From: Skeletonema tropicum | Taxonomy: Eukaryota; Bacillariophyta; Thalassiosirophyceae; Thalassiosirales; Thalassiosiraceae | Direction of reading: 5' to 3' | NCBI GenBank assembly: GCA_037178625.1 | Contig: CM074145.1 | Span: 1,550,001-1,614,000 of the forward strand | Length of the DNA stretch: 64,000 bases | Part shown: piece after piece, positions 27,201 to 37,567 of the stretch | How positions within the stretch are numbered: position 1 is the stretch's first letter | Layout: each line of letters begins with the position of its first letter | Program-made: the position numbers and the translations under genes | Notes under the pieces: model-generated | What the model was told of the DNA's origin: nothing | Databases searched by the model: none | What the model saw: the letters and a program-made list of their open reading frames with translations, nothing else

Positions 27201-27561
27201 GGAGGGGGGTGTAGTCTGAGCGGAAAATTTCTTTGGGTCCATCGGAAGAAGAAGTTTCTTCGGTGGTGGTTGATTCTTCAGTGGTGGTGGTGGAAAAGAG
27301 GGCAGAAGAACTTCCTCCGCGGAGAGTGGTGAGTGGTGCATTAATGGTAAATAATTGACGACGTGAATGATGAGAGGTTGATTGCAGTGAGAAGGAGGAT
27401 GACGCAGCAATGTTGGTGGCAGGGAGGAAGGTGGTTGCCACACGACGACGATGATTGGCTGCTGTTTTGGCGGCGCTTCTAGAACTCAGATTTGCGACTC
27501 TGAACGCCGTGGTAGGCGAGACTAGGGATGCTAGGATTGTAGCGGCTGTGGTGAACTTCAT
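24292..27561 (-). CDS. pepN: Aminopeptidase N, M1 metallopeptidase (bacterial PepN type)
   Basis: Zinc exopeptidase releasing N-terminal residues from peptides. Four exons (minus): 27561-26345, 26261-26172, 26046-25900 and 25825-24292, predicting about 995 residues. The substrate-binding motif GAMEN lies near residue 377 and the zinc site HEYFH at 413-417, with the third ligand E436 in LTLKE (HEXXH-18-E). The stretch around it is close to enterobacterial PepN, including RDWFQL and [12 protein letters not shown]. The C-terminal helical region is complete, so length matches the family. An ATG also lies 21 codons upstream (27624), but the one at 27561 gives a clean signal peptide, [20 protein letters not shown]; the final TTAF-R resembles the ASAF cleavage motif of diatom plastid preproteins, so plastid import is likely. 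A Ser/Thr-rich transit-like stretch follows. The gene is intact. Confidence 0.95.
25826..25899 (-). other. Aminopeptidase intron 3 (74 nt), twin of intron 1
   Basis: GTGAGT...TTTTAG. Splicing joins PVRPDR to [14 protein letters not shown], matching the family. Together with intron 1 it looks like a duplicated intron, of the kind described as introner-like elements in other algae. Confidence 0.85.
26262..26344 (-). other. Aminopeptidase intron 1 (83 nt), twin of intron 3
   Basis: GTGAGT...CCAATAG. Its first 40 nt match the first 40 nt of intron 3 (25826-25899) at 36 positions, and both contain a further GTACTCT later on. The exonic flanks are unrelated, so the similarity is confined to the introns. 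Confidence 0.88.
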
Positions 27562-27624
27562 CTTGTTGGTTGCTTTGTTCTGTGAGAGATGAAGTGCCGA
27601 ACTATCGCACACTTCTTGTGTCAT

Positions 27625-28601
27625 CGTGCTCGCTCGTCGGTCGGCTGGATTTTTGAATGATGATGAGGTGGCAGGTTATTTCCTATCTACGGGTACTGGG
27701 TTCAAACTGTGACATTTCAATATGTACCGAATCTGGCTGAGCTAGCTCTTGTATTATTTGCAAGAAGAGAAAGCAGCCGGTATCGAGGAAGGGAGGCAGC
27801 CAGGTGTTTGAAAGAGCCAACTTGGGCTGTGATGTCTGCGAGTGACATGCACAACAGCACATTGGATCAGTAGGAGCTCTAGAGGAGTAGCCGTGAATCT
27901 TATCAAGAAGGAAATTTCCTCTCCTCTCCCCTTTCAAAAGAGCCTGAAGTATAATATACTGCCAATGATGAAAGATTAGCTACAACTAAGCAGAGGTCTC
28001 ACTCCATTTGAGACTGTCGACTTTGGCCGTTGTTGGTTTCCGCTTCTCTCCAGAGAGATAAACGTACTTATCCCCAAAGCCACGTAAAGGCCAACGACTA
28101 TAATAATGGGGTGGCCAATAGAACCCGAAGGTTCTAGGTTAGACTTATGGTTTAGCAGTACCCCCAAGGTACATACCTGGGAACTTTGCCCGGTCCTTGC
28201 CAGTGGTTCTGAACCGATGCCTTCCACCTCCAGATGCTAATCATCTCTAGGAGTACCAGCCCAACGCTGGATTTATAGTAATGTGTACGAAAAAAATGAC
28301 GAAGACGAAGCATGGAAAAAGCAAAAACTGAGACACGTACCCTTCTCCTCTCCTAGCTGGCCAAGCTAGGAGAGGAGGACAAGCTTCCTTCACCGTTGAA
28401 GAGAACTCACCTAACCCGAAATGTAGTAAGTAAGGGAGAGAGAGGGCAATATTGAAAGCGTTAGTAAAGAATAATGAAGACGAGGAGCAAAACTTACCAC
28501 CCGCCCTCTGGCTCAAGCTGAAATGAAAGATAGACAATATTAAGACAGATCACTCCTTTCCGAAGAACGATATTCCGACAACCTCCATCAGGACAAGACA
28601 A
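27625..28601. other. Region upstream of the aminopeptidase, no supported gene
   Basis: Short ORFs here (up to 96 codons, minus strand) have no recognisable domain and cross a perfect hairpin at 28345-28377. The first 100 bp or so should contain the aminopeptidase promoter. Otherwise nothing specific is seen. Confidence 0.45.
28345..28377. repeat. Perfect 14-bp inverted repeat (hairpin)
   Basis: Arms CTCCTCTCCTAGCT and AGCTAGGAGAGGAG are separated by five bases (GGCCA). There is no T-run, so a simple terminator is not indicated. It may be a small inverted-repeat element or a cruciform site. Confidence 0.7.
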
Positions 28602-29303
28602 TCAAGTGCACCGAGCTACTGAAATGCGGCTGCGTAAACGAGAACGAGAATTCCTCTGCATCATCCGGCGCTTATTTGGAGACTCTCCAATGCCTCCCAA
28701 CTCTAGCAAACGCTGTCGATTCCTCCTACATCTTCCACGATGACCGACTTGAGTCGAGCAAGGCCCTGACACAGGGTGTAGCCTTACTAATTCAAACTTT
28801 GACTTCGACCGTAGAGCCTTGTTTGCTAGTATCTTGCTTGCAATTGTCCAGTTGATGTCAATCATGTTCAGCTGAGAAGCGATACATTTTGCTTGCTGTC
28901 GCCGCTGAAACTCCCACACTATCACGCTCTCCTCAAGAGCCTCCAACATGACGACATGAACTGCAATGGGTGACTCAAGAGTCCTTCTCATCCTCATGCC
29001 CGGACAGTGATAGCAATGAAGCACTAGCAAGGATAATGCCACAACCAAAGAAAGGTATCCCATGTTGGGCGCATCTCGCTTACGATGATAATCATCCAAT
29101 CCAGTTTGATTCATTGACGCGATAATTGTGCTATGAGCATCGGAGTCGACTTGACCCGATAACATTGACACATTCAAATGCAGCAAGTGATATGAAAACG
29201 GCGCATATGTTCGTTCAAATTCAAACCGCCCTGGATCGATCTCACGATCAGCTGACGGGCGCGCTTCAATTTCATCTTTTCTCGAAAACAAGAATTTTCG
29301 CAC
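28602..29303 (-). CDS. Hypothetical protein with one hydrophobic segment
   Basis: Open frame of 233 codons. I do not recognise the family. It has a hydrophobic run (GYLSLVVALSLLVLHC) around residues 82-97 that could be a membrane anchor or, from the internal Met at 81, a signal peptide. The C-terminus is strongly Arg-rich (from about residue 185), possibly low-complexity translation of noncoding DNA. No intron is obvious. It sits just outside the mobile-element cluster. Either a fast-evolving small membrane protein or a chance ORF. Confidence 0.3.
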   Translation of the reverse strand: MRKFLFSRKDEIEARPSADREIDPGRFEFERTYAPFSYHLLHLNVSMLSGQVDSDAHSTIIASMNQTGLDDYHRKRDAPNMGYLSLVVALSLLVLHCYHCPGMRMRRTLESPIAVHVVMLEALEESVIVWEFQRRQQAKCIASQLNMIDINWTIASKILANKALRSKSKFELVRLHPVSGPCSTQVGHRGRCRRNRQRLLELGGIGESPNKRRMMQRNSRSRLRSRISVARCT

Positions 29304-29352
29304 GAGACCTTTAAAATTAAATAATTAACTAGAGGGACTACTTACTAGCTAA

Positions 29353-29505
29353 ATGGGACCCCTGCGACACCAACGCCGTGGCCAGCCGCTCGTGCAACCA
29401 TGGGCCGAACATGATGCTACTTTCCCATACGAACAACTTCGGCCCCATGGTGACTCGAGCGGCTACAATTGGGAGTGTGTAATCGGCATCATAGTACGTG
29501 TCCTC
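29353..29505. repeat. Direct repeat copy 1 (about 150 bp)
   Basis: Diverged direct repeat of 29716-29865. Both contain GCGACAnCAACGCCGTGGCC and CCCATGGTGACTCGAGCGGC and end in ACAATTGGGAGTGTGTAATCG. On the minus strand copy 1 keeps an open frame (TLPIVAARVTMGPKLFVWESS) that is broken by a stop in copy 2, so these look like two remnants of one coding or mobile sequence. Confidence 0.75.
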
Positions 29506-29715
29506 CTGCAGCGGTGTCATCGTGCGCATGTATTCTGTGTTGTGATATTATCTGCATGGCTTTTGCGTCTTCAATCGAATCGAATTGGTACACCTCCTTG
29601 CCGAGACACAATTGCCGAAGATAGATGGAGCAATGCGAGTTTTCCCCCTAAAGGGTGGGAATTGCTCTTATTTTGTCGGAAAAGGAAAGCAATAGGACGG
29701 AAATGTTCATCTCAT

Positions 29716-29865
29716 GGACACCCCTGCGACATCAACGCCGTGGCCGGCCGCTCGAGTCACCATAGGCCAATCAAGATGCTACTAACCCATACGAACAACT
29801 TCCGCCCCATGGTGACTCGAGCGGCTACAATTGGGAGTGTGTAATCGTCATCTCATTACGTGTTG
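29716..29865. repeat. Direct repeat copy 2 with internal 17-bp inverted arms
   Basis: Second copy of the repeat at 29353-29505. In this copy GCCGCTCGAGTCACCAT and ATGGTGACTCGAGCGGC form a perfect inverted pair with a spacer of about 50 bp; in copy 1 the left arm has drifted. The minus-strand frame carries a stop. Confidence 0.75.
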
Positions 29866-30001
29866 CAGCAGCGTCCGATATCTGCAGTGGATTCTGTGTC
29901 TTCAATCGAATTGAAATTATTGATGAAACGAATTGAAAAGTCAAAGTCGAAATCGAAAATTGCACAATAAACAGCACCACCTTTCGAAGTGTTGATCAAC
30001 A

Positions 30002-30880
30002 ATGGAGCTAATCAACTTTTGCTCGACATGGTTAGACGAAGAGACGTATATGAACGAGCAGAATTTTTTACGTAATAAAAAGAGTTGGGGGCAGAAACAA
30101 AACAAGAAGAAGCGCCCTATCGCAAAGCACAACAAGAGCGTCAGCAACAACAAAATCATGTTTTTCCCCATATTACAATCTCGACTCTACGAACACGGTG
30201 GTTATTTGATTAAGTAGACTGGCCTGTAGAAATGAGGCACGGCCGATTGGCTCAACGACGAAGTGATTAATGCAATCAATATGACTTTCTTTGACCAAAG
30301 CGGCATTTCTTTCTTTTACGCCTCCCAGTTCATGGGCAAGCTCCTCCAGACTGATCCTCACGGCACGAATCAACTGAACTACAATTATTCAATGATAAAA
30401 GGGTGGTCGAAGAAGATAAAGAAAGGTCTCTTCAAACTCGAAAATCTTTACATCGCAATCAATCACAAAAACACCCACTGGCTTACAACGCGCATCAACT
30501 TGATTGCAAGGAATATATCTCTTTGGGACTCGCAAGGTGAGAAGGAGGAGTGTACTGTACACTAATGCTGCACCTAGATATCTTGTGGATGAGTAGAGGA
30601 GGCGCATCCCGACAAGAACTTGATGGAGTGGTTAGATTCTTGGATAATATAATTGATGATTTGTCAAACGAAAGTCCTCAACAAGCGAATGACTTTGACT
30701 GCGGCACATTTACTCTTCTCAAATCTTTGTCTGTTAGTCAAAGAAGGATCCATTACTTACGAAAGATTCATACTCACAAATATCCATCTACACAAAGGAA
30801 GTGAGGAATGTATTCGCACACATTCTTTGGAAAACAAGTTCCAATCGCCCAGAGTTTAGACATGATCTTGTAATTGTAAG
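30002..30880 (+). pseudogene. Decayed Ulp1-like cysteine protease (peptidase family C48)
   Basis: Fragments of a SUMO-protease-like fold lie in order across shifted frames: ADWLNDEVINAINMTFF (about 30240-30290), LYIAINHKNTHWLTTRI with the catalytic-type His, ISLWDSQG with the Asp, YLVDE, EWLDSW, and SPQQANDFDCGTFTLL with the Gln and nucleophile Cys (about 30675-30720). Stops at 30215-30217 and in the following 20 bp, plus at least three frameshifts, rule out a working protein. The basic upstream ORF (30002-30217) is in frame with the first block and may be its N-terminal part. Ulp1 domains of this kind often ride in eukaryotic DNA transposons, which fits the surroundings. Confidence 0.75.
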
Positions 30881-31290
30881 CGAGTCGTAGTCATATATTT
30901 ACATTAATAGAATGAATTATTGCATAACATGTAGGTATTTTCCTCTTCCTCTGTGTAGCAGGTCATCGAAATCGGGCTCGAAATTTTGAAAAGGCTTTTT
31001 TTGAGCGAGACAAATGAGAAATCGAATGAATCGAAAATCTGAAATTTACAGTTCTCAGATCCTGGGTGCTGCGGGAAATTACAGTTTGGTAGTTTTCTTA
31101 CGTAAGTACTGTATCGGTACTGACGCTACGTACGTACTTTTTTTTTTTTGAATTTCTCGTACTCACTTTACATGCTCAACCGAAAAATGTAAAGTGAGTC
31201 CGACTACGAGTTCGTACTCAGCCTCACTTTACATGAGCGATTTCGTACTCGGCCTCACTTTACATAGTGACGAAGGTGGCATCATGAGCA

Positions 31291-32500
31291 ATGGCTGTTT
31301 GCAACGATATAGGAACCCCTCCAATCCCCCCTCATTCAGATAACATTATTACCTACCCCCTCGCTCTGATTCCACCGCAGCCGCCGCTCCCGCCGTTGGC
31401 GTTGGGTGGTATTAATTATTATATTTTTATTATGAAAGACCCATCGCCACAAGTTTTCGTCACTGCAGTGAACTTGGATTCCAACCGCAAATACGTGCTT
31501 CCATTCAACGATGTCCAGGAGCGCCGGTGGAAACATTTTTATGGGGTGTTGCCGGATCTTTGCTGTATCATATGGCGAAAATTAGATGCCCACAACTCAA
31601 TCCACGGAGGTGATTTCAAACATCTCATGTGGGCTCTTTATTTTCTCAAGGTTTATGGTAAGGAGGAAGATAACTCGAATTATTCAGGTGGAGTGGACGA
31701 GAAGACATTCCGGAAATGGACGCATATTTTTGTTGAAGCTGTTTCCTTTCTAGAATCATCAGTGGTGAGTGTCGTTTCTTTCCTATTTGTAATTCATATC
31801 TCCCCTCAATGACCTCATCTCCCACTTTCCCCTTATCTTCATGCCCTGCGACAGATAATCTGGGACGCACGGATCATCGGCGACAGCCGGTCGCTTGTAA
31901 CAATCGACGGCACGGATATGCCAGCAGAAATCGGTTTCAATAAAGAATTCTTTGGAGTTAAATTTAATCACAGTGGTCTGAAGTATGAAGTTGGGGTTTG
32001 CATCGCAACGGGGTACATTGTATGGATAAATGGCCCATTTAGATGCGGTCAAAATGATTGCTCTGGACTATGGCGAGTCTGCTGTTGCTGATAGTGGCTA
32101 CGTTGGTGAGCCTCACCACATCAGAACACCGCAAGTTGGAACCGAGGATGAACAAGCAATGCAAGACAAAGCAAGAGCACGACATGAGACGGTCAATAAA
32201 CGCTTGAAAGATTTCGAAATGGTTGGTCAAAATGACTTCATTGAGTCGGATTTAGTTATCCACCTTCCTCCAGGCAATGAGTATCATCAGACAGATGAGA
32301 GTGTTAGTGGTCATCCTTTCATCAATAGCATCACGATTAGTGATGAAGAATTTCAGGATGAAAGACAACGGGGGCGCAGAGCAATGGTTGTCTGGCTAAT
32401 TGACTTGACGAAGAAGAGTAAGGATAAATCCATAAAATATAGCCAGAGAGACGTGGCCATTATGGACGATTCATCAGATGATAATGACCTTTACGGATAG
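31291..32500 (+). pseudogene. DDE transposase, PIF/Harbinger-like (DDE_Tnp_4 type), one frameshift
   Basis: Exon 1 31291-31764, intron 31765-31854 (GTGAGT...GCGACAG, 90 nt), exon 2 from 31855. After splicing the protein reads through VTIDGTDMPAEIGFNKEFF (first catalytic Asp) and YEVGVCIATGYIVWINGPF. It then loses frame near 32035, apparently with a short deletion. The next frame supplies VADSGYVGEP (second Asp) and RARHETVNKRLKDFE (catalytic Glu), and stops at 32498-32500 after an acidic tail. Motif order and spacing match eukaryotic Harbinger/IS5-like transposases. Exon 1 and the start of exon 2 are repeated inverted at 32735-33266, where an extra G in a G-run breaks the copy. The catalytic core is therefore present but not translatable in one frame. 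Confidence 0.8.
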
Positions 32501-32734
32501 ACGATGTTGCCAGAGGTGGGTGGGTGGGATTTTTTTTCTAATCAATTTATTATTGTAATCTAGGTTTATCCTATGCTGCGTCTCTTCGTCCCTTCCTCTA
32601 TTGTACTCCCATTTCCACCCAACGAACAAGTAAGAGTGGTCCCTTTCCTTCTCCCTCGTACAAGTATGGCATGAAAAACACGACAGACAATAAATACTCC
32701 TACTAATTCGCAAACAAGCCCCAACTACGTTCTT

Positions 32735-33551
32735 CGATGATCCGTGCGTCCCAGATTATCTGTCGCAGGGCATGAAGATAAGGGGAAAGTGGGAGATGAG
32801 GTCATTGAGGGGAGATATGAATTACAAATAGGAAAGAAACGACACTCACCACTGATGATTCTAGAAAGGAAACAGCTTCAACAAAAATATGCGTCCATTT
32901 CCGGAATGTCTTCTCGTCCACTCCACCTGAATAATTCGAGTTATCTTCCTCCTTACCATAAACCTTGAGAAAATAAAGAGCCCACATGAGATGTTTGAAA
33001 TCACCTCCGTGGATTGAGTTGTGGGCATCTAATTTTCGCCATATGATACAGCAAAGATCCGGCAACACCCCATAAAAATGTTTCCACCGGCGCTCCTGGA
33101 CATCGTTGAATGGAAGCACGTATTTGCGGTTGGAATCCAAGTTCACTGCAGTGACGAAAACTTGTGGCGATGGGTCTTACATAATAAAAATATAATAATT
33201 AATACCACCCAACGCCAACGGCGGGAGCGGCGGCGGCGGTGGAATCAGAGCGAGGGGGGTAGGTAATAATGTTATCTGAATGAGGGGGGATTGGAGGGGT
33301 TCCTATATCGTTACAACCAGCCATTGCTCATGATGCCACCTTCGTCACTATGTAAAGTGAGGCCGAGTACGAAATCGCTCATGTAAAGTGAGGCTGAGTA
33401 CGAACTCGTAGTCGGACTCACTTTACATTTTTCGGTTGAGCATGTAAAGTGAGTACGAGAAATTCAAAAAAAAAGTACGTAAGTAGCGTCAGTACCGATA
33501 CAGTACTTACGTAAGAAAACTACCAAACTGTAATTTCCCGCAGCACCCAGG
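32735..33551 (-). repeat. Right arm of the palindromic element (inverted transposase 5' portion)
   Basis: Mirror copy of 31061-31879. On the minus strand it contains the transposase N-terminal exon from LDSNRKYVLPFNDVQERR to the same intron donor and acceptor and the first codons of exon 2. It then ends abruptly at the palindrome loop. It cannot encode a full transposase. Confidence 0.85.
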
Positions 33552-33710
33552 GGATTCATCATTTTTGAGCGGGAACGAAATCGAAAAGGCCTCGTTCGAA
33601 TCGAATATTAAAGCTAGATAAATCACTTATTGAATGTGGCCAATAGTGTGATATTCGAAGATGCAAACCATCATGTTCACGACATCGACGACAATGGAAT
33701 CTAACTCTAC

Positions 33711-33816
33711 GTCCTCTTGCGAGTATGCCATGTATTCGTCCGCTGTTGTGGCTATCATACTTTTCGAGATATGGCCATTTCAAATTTTTTATTCGGCTGT
33801 TGGCTGCCGACGGATG
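33711..33816. repeat. Inverted repeat of element X, left copy
   Basis: About 106 bp, from TCCTCTTGCGAGTATGCC to GCCGACGGATG, found inverted with few changes at 36525-36630, immediately outside the element's gene. Confidence 0.85.
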
Positions 33817-34191
33817 TCGATGGGGCCTCTATCTTATATGGCTTGTATGTGCCCATCTAGGTCGACACATCATCATTTGCAGCATCCACACTCGCTCTAC
33901 TATCTATCCCGATAGACTCCAGAAGCTTCATGGCACATAAAAAGTCATACAAGTATGTGTCCTTGTGCCTTCTATCGGATGTGTATTTACGGAGGCTTTG
34001 AACCGATAGTGACATCATTGAGGCAGTATGAATGGTATTCTTGCGGTGTTATGCATTTTGGGCGGTGTTGGTAATGGTTCAGGTTGTTTGGCAATGCCAT
34101 TGCTAACAGATGCTCGAGTATGTATACTTCGTATTCGATTTAAAAATGATTTTGCAAAGAAACCATCACTTCAATGCATCCTACTTAGGAG

Positions 34192-36504
34192 ATGTCATCG
34201 CTGTCCTCAGGGGCGTTGCAAAAAGCAACTCGGAAAGCAGTTGCCTATTTATTCAAGAATAATCCTACTTTGCGCCATCAACTCTTCACCGACAAAGCTC
34301 TTGCTATTATTCTTCGGGATGTATGTGGTTTCGTCGATATCGATGCCGATACAGTGTCAAAGGCCTTTGCGTCGGGCGGAGAGACCAAGTACCCAATGAA
34401 ATTGAAGGACATGGGTATTAAATACAGTGGAGATGGTATTCTTTTCGTGTATAAGGCGCACAGGCTCCCGGATGGACAATATTTCTCTGCAATTGGTTGG
34501 TTTAATTCAGTCGACGAAGCACAAGTAGTTCACCCCGATGTCCGTAGGAAGCTCACGAACATCGCATTCAATGACGGCGAAGTGAAAGCTGCATTACAGA
34601 AGCATTTAGACAAGAATCGCAAGAAGAAAGGCAAGGCTAGAAAAACGAATAAGCGTCCATCATCATCATCATCATTGGAGAAACCACCGCCAAAGAAATT
34701 GGATGCAAAAACCTCAGCCTCAGATACCGCTCCAGTCGAACAAGAGCAAGAGAAGGCATCGGAGGAACAGCCAGCAGAAGTTCATCGCCCTGCCGCACCT
34801 ACGCCAGAATTATCGACCAATACTCCTCTACCAGCTGCCACCGCTGCCACCGCTACACCAGAGTCAAATGAATGTACGGTGTCATTTTTGATTGGAAGCA
34901 TGTGCGGGACAATGACAATAGATGTCGGCTCAGCGATGTACAAAACATTGTCTAGATATTGCGTGCAGGATCGACGAGTCGAAGAAGTCCACAATGAGGA
35001 AGTACGCGAGATGGAGAGTGAAGAAACAGATCAACATGCTTCCTTGTTGGATTTTCGAAATATCTCTTTACTCCCTGCTTTGATTCTGCGATGCAACCTG
35101 ACCCACTGTTTGGCTCGAAAAGTCATGGTCAAAGGCACGGCTTTTCGTGCAGCAATCTTACTTGATGAAGAAGGAGCTGGATGAAATGATGGCTGGTGAT
35201 AAATGGAAAGAATTGCCGGAATTCAGTGATTACATAGCCTCGCTAGATGGATTACCGAGTCTAGGTGATGTCAAGAAAGGGGGATTGGAGTTCATGACAA
35301 AGGCGGTGGATCTTTTCTTCAAGGAAGACAAGAATAGCTCTATCAAGCATATTTATACGCATTGGACATCTCAAATGATACTGGTCTATATCATCGGTGG
35401 AGATCCGGAGTTGGCTCGCGAATTCATCCGTTGGCTCAACGCTTGTAGAGATGGGGCGCTAGCAGCCGGTACATTTGAATGGTCGCAGAAGGAAATTGAG
35501 CTGGAGAACCATATAAAACATACGGCGAACGCCATGAAGTCTGCATAGGCGAGGTCATGATGTGCGCGACACAGAATTCCAATCCGGTCGAGATATTGAA
35601 AGATCCATTCATTGCAAAAATCATCGATCCACTTCTAGCATCCCTACACTCAGAGAGTGTGATAAACTTCCTTGATAAATCAACTTGGCAGGAAGGGGAT
35701 TATGAACCTGTCCGCCGTCAAATCTGTGAAGTAATTGTTCCCCATGCTTTGAACCAGCAATGGGTAGAGTGCATGGTGCAAAATATCAACTTCATGTCAA
35801 GGACGAATGTGAAAGAGAATCGAAGGACTGCTCGTGTGGTCGTTAACTCCATCTCCAACCTACCCTTCAATCGCGAGTCTGTCGACAAGAAGAGAGAAGA
35901 AAAGCCAACTATGAAAGAAAAGCTGAAAGTCAAACGAGTGAATGGTGCGGAATGCAATACTGGCCTCTTCGCTCATGTTCAGGGACTCTTTGAAGAAGCC
36001 GAGGTAGCAGTGGTGGAAGTCGGGAACGAGACGCTCAATGAGATCGTTGACCATTACCGTAATCCCAACAAGAAAACAAGCGCTGTCGAAAGGGAGACGA
36101 AAGTAGAAGAATTTGAGGCTGCCACTGAAAAGCCGAGGAACATCACCAAGGCTCAACGCAGCGGAAAGATTGATATTCCTGTTTCTGTGGGAGGAGGCAT
36201 ACCACTCATTCACTTTGCCGCGATCCGAAAGAACGAAGAAATTGTGCGAAAAGAGATTGCTCATCGTAGAATCAAACTTGATGGCAAAGAGCTGAAATTG
36301 AATGAAGAACCTCTGATGACAATGGCACTTGCCCAGATGAAGGATGAACTAAGAAAGGACGAGGCTGCGATACTTGCTCGCGATGATAAAGTAAGAGCTG
36401 GAGGTACAACGTGGACAAAAATCAACACGGTTCAACCACGATCTGATGAAATGCAAGCAGAGGTCAACAACTACCTCGCACGCAGGGATAGTAATAACGA
36501 CTAA
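34192..36504 (+). pseudogene. Element X internal gene, unknown family, two compensating frameshifts
   Basis: Three overlapping ORFs read as one protein of about 770 residues: 34192 to about 35155 in one frame, about 35150-35530 in the next, and about 35530-36504 back in the first. Joined, they show a structured N-terminal domain (around KNNPTLRHQLFTDKALAI and GDGILFVYKAHRLPDGQYFS), a Lys-rich then Ser/Pro/Glu-rich linker (residues about 140-230), and a long mostly helical C-terminal part with charged stretches. I do not recognise the family. Its position between inverted repeats suggests a transposase or an accessory protein of element X. The two frameshifts cancel, so a single ancestral protein is likely. 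Confidence 0.5.
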
Positions 36505-36524
36505 TAACATACATGTACATCAAA

Positions 36525-36630
36525 CATCCGTCGGCAGCCAACAGCCGAATAAAAAATTTGAAATGACCATATCTCGAAAAGTATGATAGCCACAACAGCG
36601 GACGAATACATGGCATACTCGCAAAAGGAT
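36525..36630. repeat. Inverted repeat of element X, right copy
   Basis: Begins CATCCGTCGGCAGCC and ends GCAAAAGGATGTAG; reverse complement of 33711-33816. It starts 21 bp after the stop of the element X gene. Confidence 0.85.
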
Positions 36631-37066
36631 GTAGAATGAGATTCCGGTGCGATTCATGTGCCGAGCAACTCATTCGACTCACTACACGTTGGCCTCGTCT
36701 CGCTAACTAACGCTCTAGCTTTAATTGAGTTTTAAACGAGGCCTTCAAACGAATGACAAAAAGATGAATTCCCGGGATCTGAGAAGTGTATAAATTGAAG
36801 CGGGAACGCTCATTCGATTCAGCTATGGGTGGTGACGCTAGTAGCGCGCCTAAGTACTTGTATTTTTGATCGAAAATTTATAAGTTAGATAGTGTAGTCG
36901 AATATTGACTCTATAACAAAAGGAAGACTATCATTAGAAAGCTGTACTCCTCTACTATTCGAATGATGTGTTGCTTTTGTTATTTGGTCGACTATGAGTC
37001 GAGTTACAATCGTCCAAAATCGAGCTCGTGCTTGACTTTGTTGTGTGCTCTCTTATTCGACACGCT

Positions 37067-37145
37067 TTCCCAGCTTACGCAACCCCCACTACGAGATAGA
37101 GCAGTGAATGCAGATGTCGATGGTGGGGGTTGCGTAAGCTGGGAA
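37067..37145. repeat. Perfect 23-bp inverted repeat with 33-nt loop
   Basis: TTCCCAGCTTACGCAACCCCCAC (37067-37089) and its exact complement (37123-37145). It lies inside element Y upstream of its ORFs. It may be a subterminal binding site, a small nested element, or an RNA hairpin. Confidence 0.8.
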
Positions 37146-37567
37146 GGCACGAGCGACCGAGAATCACCCATTGCGCTCGATGGTATGATTCGTGCGATTT
37201 GAATTTTTTTGGTCATTTTTAACTAGCGTTCATCTAGCAAATGACACAATTCGGCCTCCATCATGCCGATGGCATTGGGAACGGTCGTTCTCAGCAACCA
37301 ATCGGCCAAATCACTCCGTTCGACGTGCTATACCCTTCACAACAGCCCTATAGACAGATATTATAAGGTGGCGACGTCAGAGCATTCGTAGCCTCGCTCG
37401 TAATAACGGTCAAACTCACCCCATCGTTTCATCACAATCATCAATCGCGCATTGGCTTCATATTTCCTCCATCGACGTCCCTGCAATGCTTTTCCATGGT
37501 AAAATCGACATTGAACGCCTCCTCTGATCCATAATTGTCATCGATTGCCATCGGCAGGGCATCCATA

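Larger units (their letters stand above)
31061..33551. mobile_element. Palindromic PIF/Harbinger-like transposon with roughly 818-bp inverted arms
   Basis: Left arm 31061-31879 and right arm 32735-33551 are near-identical inverted copies, differing by scattered substitutions and small indels. They enclose an 855-bp loop. Outer ends read CCTGGGTGCTGCGGGAAATT inward. Each arm includes the terminal region, a cluster of CTCACTTTACAT motifs, and the first exon, intron and start of exon 2 of a transposase. The inverted repeat thus reaches deep into coding sequence, and only the rest of exon 2 is single-copy. No clean target-site duplication is visible. The insertion split element X's left end. Confidence 0.85.
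31018..36824. mobile_element. Element X: old inverted-repeat transposon with a nested palindromic element
   Basis: Sequence around 31018-31060 (ATCGAATGA ... TTCTCAGATCC) and 33553-33620 (GGATTCATCATTTTTGAG ... GGCCTCGTT ... TTAAAGCTAG) reappears inverted at about 36715-36820. A further pair of roughly 106-bp arms lies at 33711-33816 and 36525-36630. With the 2.5-kb palindrome (31061-33551) removed, the two left pieces join into one terminal repeat mirroring the right one. The core holds one frameshifted gene (34192-36504). The superfamily is not recognised. The left boundary is approximate. Confidence 0.6.

Noticed and set aside
36963..37216. Pair of opposed ORFs sharing a QLTQPP peptide
   Set aside because: The symmetry is produced by the perfect 23-bp hairpin at 37067-37145, not by coding.
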